Shown here one piece after another: positions 46,481-59,700 of a stretch of DNA of 64,000 bases (positions within the stretch are counted from its first letter, which is position 1; every line of letters begins with the position of its first letter). Location: positions 768,359-832,358 of the forward strand of contig VZDJ01000015.1 of the NCBI GenBank assembly GCA_008694505.1. The letters are read 5' to 3'. Source of the DNA: Cyanoderma ruficeps (Eukaryota; Chordata; Aves; Passeriformes; Timaliidae). The notes below the pieces were generated by a model. That model was not told the origin of the DNA, ran no database searches, and saw only the letters and a program-made list of their open reading frames with translations. Both the position numbers and the translations under genes were made by a program.

Positions 46481-49400
46481 AAAACCCACAGGAGAAGACA
46501 TCATGCTCTAAACATGTATCCCACTTCACAATCCAAGCCTGTTAAAAGAGTAAAATGACAGCAAAACTGAGTGTGGGATAATTTGGGGGAGACTGTTAGC
46601 AGTACAAATAATTTTGACATGTGCAGCAGCCTGCTTCCAGCTACTGAAATTGAGAATAATACACCTGAGTGGTCAGCCAGAGGCCAGAGTGCATCCCTAA
46701 ATCCCAAGAAAATCAACAAGCCCTGAACTTACTGTGGTGCTGAAATGCAGTCTTTAAAGCTGTGGTTTAATTATTCGCTCTTGATGAGGAAAGTTGTTTG
46801 TCTAGGCATAAATTTTCAAAATTGCAAGCCATGATCTATAAATAAAAGCTTTCCTTTCATGATTTAGGGCTACATTTGATACTGGCCTTGCTAATGATGT
46901 GATGTTTATGTCTGTGTAATTTACGAGTTATCCAGTGAAAGCACAATATTTCAGCTCTTAATAGCCGGAGGAGAGTTTATTGGGAGAGTTTATCAAATCG
47001 TGCACTTCATCAGAGCAAAGAGGGATCTTTTCTTTATGACTCCACACAAGTTGTATCAGGACTGGGCACCATCAGCCCATTGTGCACTATTGCCAGGGAG
47101 CTGCAGATTTGAGAAGTTAATATATCAAAAACTTGCCAATATTCAGCTTCAATTTTTCATCAATCTTCATGGTTTCATTCCTGTTTTTTCCTTTGTGTAG
47201 ATGGGACTGGTGGAACATTTCCAAGATGGAGATGAAGTAGTCTTTCCATCACTTTTTTTTTTTTTTAAATTAGGTTTGGTATCTCTGTGTACAGCCTTGT
47301 ACAAAGGGTCAACAAATGTCCTCTGCAATGTTTTTGTCCTGTGTCATTACAGCAGGAATTGTGCTGAGCTGAGGTCACAATACTGCTCCACTGTATACCA
47401 GCATATTTCACCTTTGGAAATGCTGAGGGAGGAGATGGCTCACAAATCTCAGCTTGTTTCTTCTAAACCGAAGAAATAAAAAAGGAACTGTTTTGCAACT
47501 TTCTTATTATAAAACTGTTCTCTTGTGTAAGAGATTTTGCTGTTGGAATGGTATCTCAAACTTTCACATAACTTGGTTAGGAAGGAACACAAAAACCTGT
47601 TTTAATTGTGTTTCTTGAAGGTTTCAGAACATCCTAAAATAGTTTGGAAGTCTTGCAGGAATACATTTTATAATGAGATTAGTGGGACTCTTTGCTTCAG
47701 CTTAAACTGGAGTGTAGAGGAAATTAAAAAAACCCCACAACAGTGTTAAAGCAGAGTTTGCTAAGACTGCCATAGGTCTGATTTGAGATGGGAATATAGT
47801 TTTGTTTCATCTGTACTGTCATGGTCCATATTAGTGAGAAAATATCTTAAATGTGCTTTGTGTTTACCCTTCTAATCTCACATTAACTTACTCTAGTCCG
47901 CTGTTTTTGACACTGTAATTCTGTCTCTGAGAAATTGGGAGGTTCAAATTTAATTACACAAGAAGCACAGGTCTAATTGGCAAGGGAAAAGCAATAAGGG
48001 GAGGTACTTCTGGAAAAGTGTGAACTGTCACCAGAAAAAAAAAGTGGAATGAGAAAATATGTGAGTTCAAGCATTTCATTTCACTGTTGTGTTTACGATC
48101 CTGGTTTCCTAAGGAAACTTCCTTTTCCTCCCCATCATTCTGTCTTGCTCTATTTAGCCATCTGTCTCTTATTTTAATTATTTGCTGACCAAACTGCATC
48201 CAAATTTAATAAACAGATAGAGTTACCTGAAGCATATTGTGTCCTGATAGTGCATGTAAAGCCCTAGTTGTAGAAATTGTTCATTTTAAGCTCTCCTTTT
48301 GAGATATCTGAGTTTAATCTTGGGAGCCACATCTGAAAAAAAACCCAAAAAACCTGGGCTCCCTCAGTGTTGCTCCTCCCAGACTGAGTTTTTTTTTCAT
48401 ATTTGTAGCACTTCAGTTCTCAGCGCACCTGGCCAGGCTGTGTTTGGTGCTGTGCAAACACAGACCAAGGGCAAAGATTATCATGAGTGGTCCCACAGGG
48501 CAGAGTAATGCCTAGAGAATAGCTCTAAAGTAAAATACATCCAGGGATACAAACCAATGTTGCTTGCCGTTCCCACTTTGATTCATATTTGTAATGCAAG
48601 AACTTCACTCAAAGGATGAGTCTAGGGGCAGTTCTTCATCGCTTGTCATATTCCCAAAGTGAACCTGAGAGAGAATTAGAGGAATAACTCTCAAGTGCTG
48701 AATTCAGCTGCAGCTCCAGCCCTGGATTTCTATGCAGATTCCTCTGTTGCAGAACTGTGGTTAATTATTCACGGCCCGTGAGCTGCAATGTAAGAGTGAT
48801 TTTATGCTTGTAAGTCAAATTCAGCAGCACTGAGTGAGCAGGTGCAGCCTCAGCAGTTTGAGAGGAATAAGCTTTCCAGTAAAACCAGAGCAGTGTTCAG
48901 GGTGCAGGTGGCAGAAGGGTTTGGAAGAAACGGATGTGGCTGCTTTGCTTTCCGTAGCAGTTCTAATGTAGCGTGCAGATAAATGCCGTGTATTTACTAC
49001 AACTTCTGCTTTACTACTGCTCTTCTTCTTTGTGGAGATGAGTGCTTGCAGGCCGTGGTAACAGATGCTACACAGACAGTGTGTTTCACTGGTTCTCAAA
49101 ATGCTGTAAGTGCTAACAGCCTGCAGTGCTGAAGTTCTCTGTGCCCTGTCAGGTGAATGCAAGCACGATATCAAGCTGCTGAGGAAACACTGGAGTCCTT
49201 TCTGCAGGAGAAATGAAATATTTAGCCCCTAAATCCCTGTGGGGCACAGCAGGAGCACAAAGGGACGTGGAGCTCTGCTCTCAGTGTCGTTCTGCACTGG
49301 CTCAGCACTTGGCACAATCGCCACTGGGAGCAAGTTGTTTCACTTTCTCCCGAAATGTATCCGGCTTAGGGGGAAAGTGTGGATTCTTTTTCACAGCACC

Positions 49401-52400
49401 AAGTAGCTGTGACTTTTCCGGATAGAAAATGATGGGCTCCTGCAGCCACCCCAGCTTCTGGAGTGGAGTCTGACAGAATGGAGGTGCCTGAGTGTGCCAG
49501 GAATAACACAGCTCCTGTCTCCTGCAAGGGTGGCCATCTGTCCTGCTCTGCCTTGGAACTGCGCTGTGATCTTTGGCAACCTCCCGCTTCCAGCCTTCTC
49601 CTTTATGGAATGGGGGCTTGCAGTGTTCCCTCCACCTCCCAGGCCTGCTACAAAGCTCTAAGACACAGCATGCTAGAGAGAGGTCTAAAAATACCACGGC
49701 TGCTAAAATTTGGAGAGAATTTGGATTCAGAGAAAAGCCAGTGAGAGGCATCTGGAATCTATCCCAGATCCAACAAGGTGCATTCATTTCCAGCTAGACT
49801 TTGTCACCTGGATGGCAATGAATCAACGAGAGGAGGACTTCTATTTCACATGTGTTCTAGCAAGACACTGCATTATTGTTTGTAACACAAGTAGGTGCTG
49901 GATAATATTCCAAATAGCACTGCTTTGTATTTCTGTGCCTCTGGCAATGGTGATTAGTGTATAAATATTGCTGTTCTGCGCTGAAAGGTGATTCTGCTTG
50001 AGAGAAAATTTAGATGGTTTGAATTTTGGTAATGTTCTGACTAGAGACATGTTTTAAAATCCTCCATAAAAAGAAAAAGACATGGGGCTAGGGCTCAGAA
50101 GCAGACATCTTGGCTCTCTTCCCCAGAGACAGCGCAATGCCAAGAGCCCTAAGAATCCCAACCTTTGTGCTGACTGATCCCAAAGCTTCCTGGGTTGTGA
50201 AGAAAAACTGTCAAAACCAAACCATCTCTTCAAAACGTTTCAACTTTGACGAATAAGCAAATGCTAATAGAAAAATAAAAATAATTTTAAAAAATCAAAA
50301 AAAGAGTAAAAAAACCCCAAACCAAATCCTCCTGGAAATTTTTTTCCACCATGCTAGTAAACATTGAAGTGCAGTGGCTGCAGCTAAGCAAACAGGAAAA
50401 AGCCTGCCCTGCTGTCTAACTGGGCAATCTAGCAGTGGCAAAATAAAGACTTGATTAAAGGTGTGTTGGACCACAGCAACCAAGAGAATTCTGGATTTCT
50501 AAACAACACCAGGCACATAAAAATAGTGCCTCTCTATGAGCTAAACTCTGCTTTGCCATGCAGGGGGTGGAGGCTGATGTGCTGAAGCCTTCCAGGACAG
50601 CAAACTGGAACCTGCTGTTGGCCAAGACAAATAAATAATGACTTCAGGAAAAACACACCTCTGTTCCCTCCTTTTGATTGGCAAAACCATCCCTGGTATT
50701 CCAGGGCCTCCCTAATTGACAAAATCAGCCCTGGGGATAATTATGGCTGTCGTGGAGGGCTCTGAGTGTCACACCTCTATCCATGAGGTGTCATTCCAGC
50801 CCCATTGCTGGGATACCATCACATTTTGGGAGTACTCGTGGTGGTGATAGTGCCTGGAGGGGATGTGGGCAAAACTAGAAATGTCTTCCCCACCCACTCT
50901 TCATGTTCAATGTGATGGAAATCACTGTTCCCTCTTTCTAGGCTGGGGAGACATCCCAGCCAGCTGTGGAGAGGGCAGCTGCCCCTGGGCGCTGCACACC
51001 CTCCATCCCTCCCTGCAGCACTGGGAACACAAACTGTGGCCCTTTGGCCATTCTGCAGCCCATCAGCACAGCTCCACTCATGTCCCAAGTCACCTGCAAT
51101 GATTCACCTTCCTCTGTGGCCAACACATCCATGTGTGCCACCTCAGCCCATTCCTTGGGCGCTCTGCAGCCAAATCACCATCCAGGTCTGCAGGGATTAA
51201 CAGCATTGTTTGCTCTGTCTGCCTAATCTGTATTTCTCCTCTTCCCATTGCGTTATTTGCTTTGGGATTCATGTTTGAAGAGCAATGACTCACTCTACTC
51301 GTGTTCCTACTGCTTAAATTTAAAATAGGAAAGCTTCTCCCTCTATCCCCTCCACCCCCCAAGTTTCTGATGTGTTTTTTTCCGGAGCCATACAACACCT
51401 TATAAATGTTTCACCAGAAGGGAGATGACAGAGAATTCCCATCTGTCACCGCCTGGTTGGAAACATTTTTAAAAATTAAGGTGTTGTACGGAGGGAGGGA
51501 GTGGACAAGGAGCTGCCTACGTGATTGGGAAAAGGAGAGAGAACAGGAAACTCTGAGGTACTACTGCCTTGGGTTTGAGCATCCGGGCCCACCTGGAAAC
51601 TTGCTTCAGCTGCTTTGACAGAGGATGAGCAACCACCTCTCTCTCTACCTGCCCTGTTGGTGGTTAGCACATCTGTGACTGTGGCCTTTGCCTTCTTGCT
51701 CTGGACCCTTAAAAACTGAGACACTTTTGTTAGAAGTAAAAGATACGGTGCCAAACAATTGCCAGAGCTCGAATAGGAACGCTTTGAAAATTAGCTCTGC
51801 CTACATGCTCAGCGTGGGGGAGGATTCTGTGTCTTAACAGCCAGTTTTTTTGTACATCCTCTCAGCCAAGCTGCTGTGCCACCAAAACCATTCTTTGGGC
51901 ATGGCTGTGGTGGCTTCTCAGCCTCAGGCGTGGCTGCTCCGTGTGGAACAGGAGGTTCAGGTCTCACCAAGCCAGCACTGAAAATGCTCACTCAGGGCAG
52001 AGAAGCAGAATAACTGAGCTGTGTGTGTGCCCAGAGTAATTAACCTCTTCTGCTGGCAAGGCTTTGGGGCTGTGCCTCTGCTGCCACACAAAATAAAGAC
52101 TGGTTCTTAGCCCTGGGTTCTCCTCAGAGCTGACTCCACTCGAGCCCAGTTTGTCTCAGAGGCAGCTGCTTAGCACAGTCCAAAACAAGGATGGAGCAAC
52201 CTGAGGAGTGAACAGTGTGAATGATTGAGGCTATTTCCCACTCTTGCTCTCTGCCCCTGGGTCATTCAGCATATATTCAAATATTCAGTGTATATTTGTG
52301 ATTACCAAATGCACAAGCCTGGCTTCTGACCTGTGGGCTTCTTTCTTTCCGGGGCTGTCCTGAGCAGGAGTGACCTTGCAATCACTTTATGAGCTCACAG

Positions 52401-53094
52401 GGTTGCTGTGGGTGAAGCTACATCACGTTGTATTCAAGCTGTAAGCCAGAGACAGTAAAAGATAGCAATTAGTGCAGAGAAAAAAAACCAAAAAACCCAA
52501 AAAACCCACCAAAAACCACCCAACCCCCCCCCAAAAACCAACAAAAAACCAAAAATACCCCACAAACACCAAAAAATGGCAAACCACCTTTTTTCCTTTG
52601 TAGGACTGCTTTAATTCTGGAATGCAAGCACAGCTAGTACATCCGTATTTCTCAGTTCCACCGAGTAGGAGGAGGACAAAGTGTTATTTTGTGGCTTTCC
52701 AGGAACTTGCCTCACTGTGCCTCATCCCCTATGCCTCACGCAGCAGCTCTGTCATCACTCAGGAGGCTGCTGAGCTCGTGTTTTAGCCCGTGCCCACGTC
52801 ACAGCCCGTGACACACGGCTCTCCCTGGAGCTGTCACTGCAGCCCAGCCCCGAGGACAGAGGGGACAGAGATGGGTGGCTTGACAGCCTGGATGCTGATC
52901 TCATTTCCACCTGCTGCCCAAATGTTCCACTGCTCTGGGCCCTCGCTCCAGCTGTCGGTTTTGTCTCCTGCAAAGCAGTGGGAACCTTACAATAGAGCTC
53001 CAGGAGGAGCTCAGCCTCCCACTCTGACAGGCAGACTTCACAAGGAAATCACCTCCTTTTTAGGCACCAAAATGTTAATAGGTAGATGTTGCTT
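46481..53094. other. Presumed RERG intron, no gene seen
   Basis: About 6.6 kb with scattered chance frames of up to about 160 codons and an A/C tract at 52480-52576. I see no splice-flanked coding segment and no recognisable protein family. Confidence 0.5.
52480..52576. repeat. A/C-rich low-complexity tract
   Basis: CCAAAAAACCC-type units with a C-rich core (CAACCCCCCCCCC-like). The complementary strand is T/G-rich and could fold. Confidence 0.8.
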
Positions 53095-53640
53095 TTTGTC
53101 TTCTTTTCTGCCAGAGTTGGGATTAAATGCTCCTGACAGTATTTGGTGTTCGGACTCAGATGTTTATTAATTCTCATCTCTATCAGAGTCTCACAAACCC
53201 TGAGTGCTACAGCACTTCTAGCTAACTAAGTAAAAATGGAGTATCTCTATCTCTAGAAGGCCTTTTAAGGATAAACTGTCCAATTAAGAAATGACACCTA
53301 AATTATTTTTACTTTTAACCCAATAATCAACCACCTGTGACCTGCAATGTGGACTTTTCTATAGAGTTACAAAATCCCACCCAGACCCATGAAGAAAAAG
53401 GTGAAAAAGGAGGACTGGCCTCTGCCCTAAAACCTCTGTCTTGCTTTATATACATTACTATATTCTAAAACCTTAAACTTCAAGTTTTCCATCCTGTGAT
53501 ATCACACACTTCTATTCAAACCACACACCCACAATCCCAGTGCTGTCACTCAATTTTGGAAGCCTCTTCCAAGGCCTCAGGTCAAAAGCAGTGTTTGCTT
53601 TGGGGAAAGTCTGAAATTCTCAGTGCCCAGGGTCCCAACA
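53095..53640 (-). mobile_element. Solo LTR, family 2, copy D
   Basis: In minus orientation it begins TGTTGGGACCCTGGGCACTG, contains TGTGATATCACAGG, TTATTGGGTTAAAAGTA and the block TATCCTTAAAAGGCC, and has a polyadenylation signal in GAATTAATAAACATCTGAG. Copy E at 61795-62308 is nearly colinear in the same orientation. The lower edge is uncertain: 53109 gives a TG end, but similarity to copy C continues a few bases beyond. No clean target-site duplication is evident. Confidence 0.8.
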
Positions 53641-55600
53641 GGTAGAGAAGAATCTCAGCACACTGAGTCCTCCACTCCTCACACAATCTGGGCAGCAGAC
53701 ACTGCTGCTAGGCTTGATGGAAACTTTGAAAAATTTGCACCTTCTTTAAGAAACTGAAAGAGGACTCAGTTTTTCAGAAAAGTCTGGCTCCAATTTAGGT
53801 GTTGAGCACTCGAAAATTTGAGTCTGAGCTCTCTGCAAAACCTGGCATCCAACAAAGGAGCGCAGTGAGGATAGATTAATTAATGTGACATCCTGGGGTA
53901 GCAGTGTTGACAGGCCTGCTAAACTTCGTAAAGAAGCGAGGAAGAGTTGCATGTGTTGAAATTTCAGGGAAAATCCCTAGTAGGTGAGAAATTATGACCT
54001 ACTGTGCATCTGCCACCCCATAAGGAAAACCACAGTAAGTTCTCCCAGAGCTGAGTTCTGCCACTGGCAGCATGAATCCTGTTGCCAGTGACAGATATGA
54101 TACTATTGGCACACAATTTTAGAAGCTTTAAAACATTAAAACACAGGCTTTCAGTGAAGTGGAGAAACACGGTCTATCTTTAATCCTGGCTTCCCAGCCA
54201 AGCAGTGCAAAGAATGTTTGAAAGCTGTTGCTGCGTTGCTATTAGTTTCAGCCAGAAAATTTGTTGTCAGGTGGACTTAAATTTTCCAGATGACAGCAAT
54301 ATCCCTGCAGGAAATGAGGAGGAGATGAAGAAATGTCTTTGAAACTGCCGAGGGACCGAGTTTTGTAAAGGAATTATGCAAATTATGCTAATTGTGTGTT
54401 TTCCTTTCTAACTGTATGAATGGGAAACAAATGCATCTGGGAGATGCCTGTTGTTCTGCACGCTCACTGGTGCAACACCTGCTTCGTGAAAAATGTTTGT
54501 GGCTGTGAAGGGACCTCACTGCTCCTCCCAGGGACAACCAGATAACTCTGCTTGGGAGGAGAAATAAAAAGGGGGTCTGTTTTCTGCTGTAGCTTTTTAA
54601 TTTCTGGTAGATTCTCAAACTACCTAACTACTAACAGCTTCTCAAACCGGAGAGCAAGGCTGCCTCTGGCACATCCCCAGGGAGTGGAGCAGCCACACCT
54701 TCAGCAGGTGAGCAACATTTATCTCACAGCTCTGTGTTCCTTCCATCTCAGTGTCGTGGTGAGCTCAGCAGCCACAAAGACAGATTTCTAATGAGTTCAA
54801 CAGGGCTGCTCCACTTCCAATCAGCAGAGAGAGCAGCCAAGTAAATCATCTTTTTGCAGATGCACTGGTTATCTGCTCACATGTATATACACGGACATTA
54901 TGTGTTCACATGTATATACATGGACAACACAGTATTCCAAAGAATTGCCCAGTGGAATTCCAGTGGAATTCCAATAGAATTTCCCAAGCAGGTTTGGTAT
55001 TTTTGCCCTTTGTTAGGTGTCTTGCTTCTCTTCTCAACATTTCTTTCATATGATTTCTCTTTTGCCCTTGGGATACTTAAGTCTCTTGCCTGCTTCTGCC
55101 AATTTAGAAAATAAATAAGTAATAATAAAAAAAAGAGGTGGGAAAATTAAATGAGTTCTGGAATGTGTCAGCAACAAGTAGAATCTCTTGGGACCACCTT
55201 TGACACACAGGAACGATAAGTTTGAGAGAGGAAATTGGTTTCCCCACGGCTGATGGTTTTCCTGGATTGGTTTACCCCACTCCCACCGTGTGGAACTACT
55301 GAATGCTCAATTAGTATTCCCCAAAGTGTCAAATGAATGGAGCCAACTCCAGAAATTCTTCACTGCTGTATCATTTTTCAGGCCCTGAGAAAAGGACCTA
55401 CTGTTTCGCTCAGTGCAGCAAACAAGTTTCCCCCTTCTCAACCCTGTGCTGTTTTGCTTTTTTTTTTCAAACGTGGTTCAGGGACACCTGGAAAAATAAA
55501 CAGGAATGGCAAAGTTATTGCCTCCAGAATGTGGGGAGAACCTCAGCACACTAGTTTATAAATAGATAGGCAGATGGATATAACGACTACAGTATCCTGT
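53641..55600. other. Non-coding stretch between LTR D and small ORF
   Basis: AT-rich sequence without recognisable genes. It includes a small local duplication of ACATGTATATACA at about 54880-54920 and CAGTGGAATTC repeats near 54950. Confidence 0.5.
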
Positions 55601-55670
55601 AGTGTTTTGGTTTGGTTTTGTTTTGCTTTGGGCAGTTGCTATAATACCCCGTGTGCTTCTGACAACGGTA

Positions 55671-55817
55671 ATGGATTCCCAAAGTGCAGATGGCCAGCTC
55701 CATTATGAGTTACAGGCCAAAAACGATGCTGCCAAGCCCAAGGACTCAGAAATCATGACCTATATTTCACCTCAAATGAAGGGATTTCTTCACAAGCTGA
55801 TGGAACTGGCCTTATAA
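55671..55817 (+). CDS. Candidate 48-codon small ORF
   Basis: A frame starting in a strong context (GTAATGG, G at -3 and +4) encodes a hydrophilic peptide beginning MDSQSADGQLHYELQAKNDA and ending with an amphipathic segment MKGFLHKLMELAL before TAA. A plausible acceptor (TTTTGCTTTGGGCAG) ends at 55635, with the frame open from there, and AATAAA follows at 55946, about 130 nt after the stop. That is a last-exon layout, but no partner exon or family match is known to me, so chance or conserved non-coding DNA is quite possible. Confidence 0.15.
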   Translation: MDSQSADGQLHYELQAKNDAAKPKDSEIMTYISPQMKGFLHKLMELAL

Positions 55818-56329
55818 CTTCAAAAAACAGAAAAATATATAAAGCATTGCTTGTATTTCATATTTATATTTTTGAGTCTTTGTAATGTGTTTGGTTACAT
55901 TTTCAGTTCATCTTTATATCCAAGAGTCATAAATTTTTGCTTAGCAATAAAAACAGGGACCATAGCGTGACTCCAAGTTTCAAAGCAAAAGCTTTCACTA
56001 GAATAGAAAATAATAACAGAAGTTAATTTCTAACTTTTCACGCTCAAGGGGTGTCCAGGGATAACTGGTTCTGGTTCAGCCCAGTGCACATTCCCAGAAA
56101 GTTTCATCTCTGCTTGAATCACTCCCTAAGGTACTCAGTGTAATAGACTCTGCAAATCTTATTTGCATTAACTTTGTTAGGTTTGCTTATTACAGTGATC
56201 TTGACCCAGCCTTTGTTAGGGATGTTGGCCTCCTTTCTGTTGGCCAGGCTTGTTTCTGTGGTCAGAAGAAGCAGATAAATAAACATAAGATATAACTATG
56301 CCCGGTGCTGGACACGGCTGAGTGCATCA

Positions 56330-56785
56330 TGCACCAAGATCCTCGGAAGAATGGAAGGATGACCTGGAACAGAGACTGGGCAGAGCCAGAGAATAAAGCA
56401 GGGATTTATTGAAAGGCCTCCAGGATCCACCTTGGGAAGGACAGGGCCTGACCAGGGCTACACCCAAGGTGGACCCAAAATGGTCACAAAATGGCTGAGT
56501 GGTCATGAGGTCTCACACTTTTCTAAGTTTTGGTCCATTTCATCTTGGGGTTGAATTGTCCAGTTCCAGCTCCAGGCTGTGAGGTCCCATCCTTCTTGTC
56601 CCTCCCTCCAGCCCACCCTTGTTTGTGCTTTTGGGCCTGAGAGTTGTCCTTGGTGTGCAGCAGGAAAAGGATTTGTTTTGTGTCCCTGCTGTGTGCAGAG
56701 CTGAGTGACACTGACTGTGAGCTCAGAGCTGCCCCCCTGGGCAGCACAGAGTCTGAAAATATGAAAGCTCAAAGTTAAGGCATCA
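56330..56785 (-). mobile_element. Solo LTR, family 1, copy B
   Basis: The reverse complement of this segment aligns with the LTR at 1631-2075. It starts TGATGCCTTAACTTTGAGC, shares the block CAGCTCTGAGCTCACAGTCA, the GGTGGGCTGGAGGGAGGGAC region, CACTTTGGGTGTAGCCCTGG-like sequence and the polyadenylation signal in TTCAATAAATCCCTGC. The 3' edge is approximate: copy B ends near GGATCTTGGTGCA, whereas copy A ends AAGGCATCA. No internal viral genes are present. Confidence 0.8.
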
Positions 56786-59700
56786 ATTTCCCCCTGTCTC
56801 ACCTCCTCCTGGAGCCCCTTAGAGGAGCCAGTGTGGTTACCTGGAACTTCAGCCCTTACAGACTGCAGACCTTACTCTAACTTGGCTCCTTACAAAATGT
56901 TATGGAAGAAAACACTAAAAATACTCTTGAACAAGAGATAATGAGAGTCAAAAATAGAGCGTTTTCAGGCACAGGGTGTGTACAATTCCAGAAGTTCTAT
57001 CTTCATTTTAGTTTTCGGCTTTGTAAGAGTGAGAGAAGGTTCTGGGAGAGTGGGAGAGTGCTTTGACATGCACACAAAGGCTTGCTCCTTGGCAGAAAAA
57101 TTGTCACTGGATTTGCTACTATATCAAGAGCTTTACTACACTGACCTCAGCACATACACAGTGTTTCCTAAAGGAATATCTCTCTTCTGATTTCCCTCTT
57201 TTCACATTTTCATTTGGAAACCATGTAGTCAATAGATAAAACAGTAGATAGGTTACTAAACAGAAACAGACAGCAAATTTAAGAGGAGAGTGGGTGAACA
57301 AAGAGGTGGCAAAAAAGGGAAGATTGGGATTGAGGCTGCACAGAAATTTCTTCTATTTGAAATAGTGTTCGTAGCCTTTTCTCAGCCTATGTTGAGTTCA
57401 GCTAGAAGAAAGGTCATGTAAACCTGAGCATCTGAAACAATCAAGCATAAAATAGATCATTTCTCACAGCAATGAAAGGAAGTTCCCATAAATAAGTTTC
57501 CCTAACAAGCCTGAATTGCTATTAGGGCACGACAACTGCCTGACAAAATATGGAGTGTAAATCCAGGGACCTTAATTGAAGGGATCACCCAAAATATTTA
57601 GTTGAATTAATGAAAGAATCAATTACCATCTCCTTTTTTCTCACGCTGCAGCATCATCCTTGCAGAATTTAAACAATGTTGAGGGTGCTTGAACACGTGC
57701 TGCCGGAGCTGAATTTGCCCTGAGCAGCCTAGACTATAGTTATCCATGAGGGAAAAATTCATGAAATGGAGATTTCAGCCTGTTCCTCGTGTCTCCATGG
57801 AACTTGCCCTGCAGAAGCCACCAAGAAGCAGCCAGACAGTGGAGACTCATGTTTTCCACACACTCTGGAGCTGCAAGGATTAAAGTCTCATTAGTAGCAC
57901 CTCAGCTTTTGTGTGCTGGTGACAAAAGGAACTACCTGGTGAGAGGAATTGCATTCCCACACAAAATTTTAAACCTGAAATCTGAATTTCATTTCGCCTC
58001 TCCTTTAGGTCTTCTTTACTGTTTCAGGACTTTTGGTGCGATTTATGCCCTGCCATTTTGCCTTTATTACACAAGATGCCACGATTTATGTTAATAGAGG
58101 AAAAATGCATTTAAAACGTCTCCCAATATATTTCCCTTGAAATACAGGAAGGTAACAGCTGCTGCAATAAACTCATAATCTCTGAACGCTAGAATGGAAA
58201 TGTTTGACATTAACAGGCTGCTTTTAGAAATGAAATATCTGTAGCAGGGACACGGAGAACTCGCAACTGACGTCTGGTTGTGACTGCGTTTGAACTCTGT
58301 GCGCTATTTGAGATGCAGAGGGGGGAAATGTTAACTTTTTACACATCCCTCAACACTTCTTGATGTCAAACAGAACCAGAGGCAGCAGGATTCCTTGGGA
58401 GAGTCTGCTCCCATGTCAGTTTGGAGTTGGCAGGAGCAGAGGGGAATGTGAAATCTGGTGAGAAAGTCTGATTCTTCCTATTTTCCAGTCCCAGTGACTT
58501 CCATGGAAAATGAACGGTAGGGAATGCAGGCAGAGATTTATATCTCAACCGCAGCACAAGGTTTAAAAATCTGGAATGGTATTATGGGACAACTTTGGGA
58601 AGAGCTGGGTTTGAGTCAGCCCTGAGTTTGTCACACACCGTGGTTAAATATGTGGCTGAGAGACCAGGAAAGGGGACAAACCATCCTGCAGCCCTTAGTG
58701 CACAAAACCCCATCACTTTTAGGGCGTGGGGGCTGGCTGCTCATGTTACTGTGAGGTAGAAAATGATAGTGAGATGAGAAGGGGTGGTCCCTGACCAGGT
58801 TGTCGCCTCTGCCACAGCACTTTTGTGCCAGCTAAGATTTTATAGCTTATCTCACTGCAAATCTGACACAGTGGAACAGAGAGTAAGTCTAGGTTCAGAA
58901 AATCTGGGCGCACTTGAAATTAAATTGTTAGAGTGGAACTGTAGGTCTTACTACTGTTAGCAATCCTTTGGGCTTAGATAAGATGAAGCCCATTTTTGTA
59001 CCCGTGAAACTCCAGCTGAACTCTGCTGGCATTGACAGGGCAGTGATTAATTGCTCAAAATAAATTACCATTGCCTGCTCTGAATTCCTTTTGCTAAGAA
59101 TCAAGATCCCTTTGATATACATAGGGTTATTTAAATCATCCTTTGAAAAACCAACGTCAGAGAGTGGCTCTGAGCATGACCTCCACTTTGGGACTGGGGA
59201 GGCCTTGTCATAACAGACAAATTTATCTGCTGGGCAGGTTTTAATTTACCTCCTAGGCATTAATTGCACAACGCATTGCACAACAAAAAATTGTATCATT
59301 CCCTTGTCCTGGAATACTCCACCAGGAGGAAATCAACCTCAGAGTGGTTATATAGCCTGAAGGAAAAATCAGAGATACAATCCTGCCTGTGTCAAGACAA
59401 AAAAACAAAAACAAAACCCAAAACAACCCCTAATCTGCCTTAATAATATCAATAATTTCCTATTGTTTTAATAAAGGAATCATTTTAGGGCTTAGCTTAT
59501 GAATATATTCCATCCCAGAAACACAGATATCAAAACTGGAACACACCACAAACCAGACCAATTAAAAGAACAATTGTACATCCTTATCATAATTTCACAT
59601 TTCCATCCAGCTAAAATAGCAATATTAGGCCAGCCTCTGGTTGAAACGAGGTCAGAGTGGTTTCAAAGAAATCAATAAAATCCATGTGCAGGCTTCTGTG

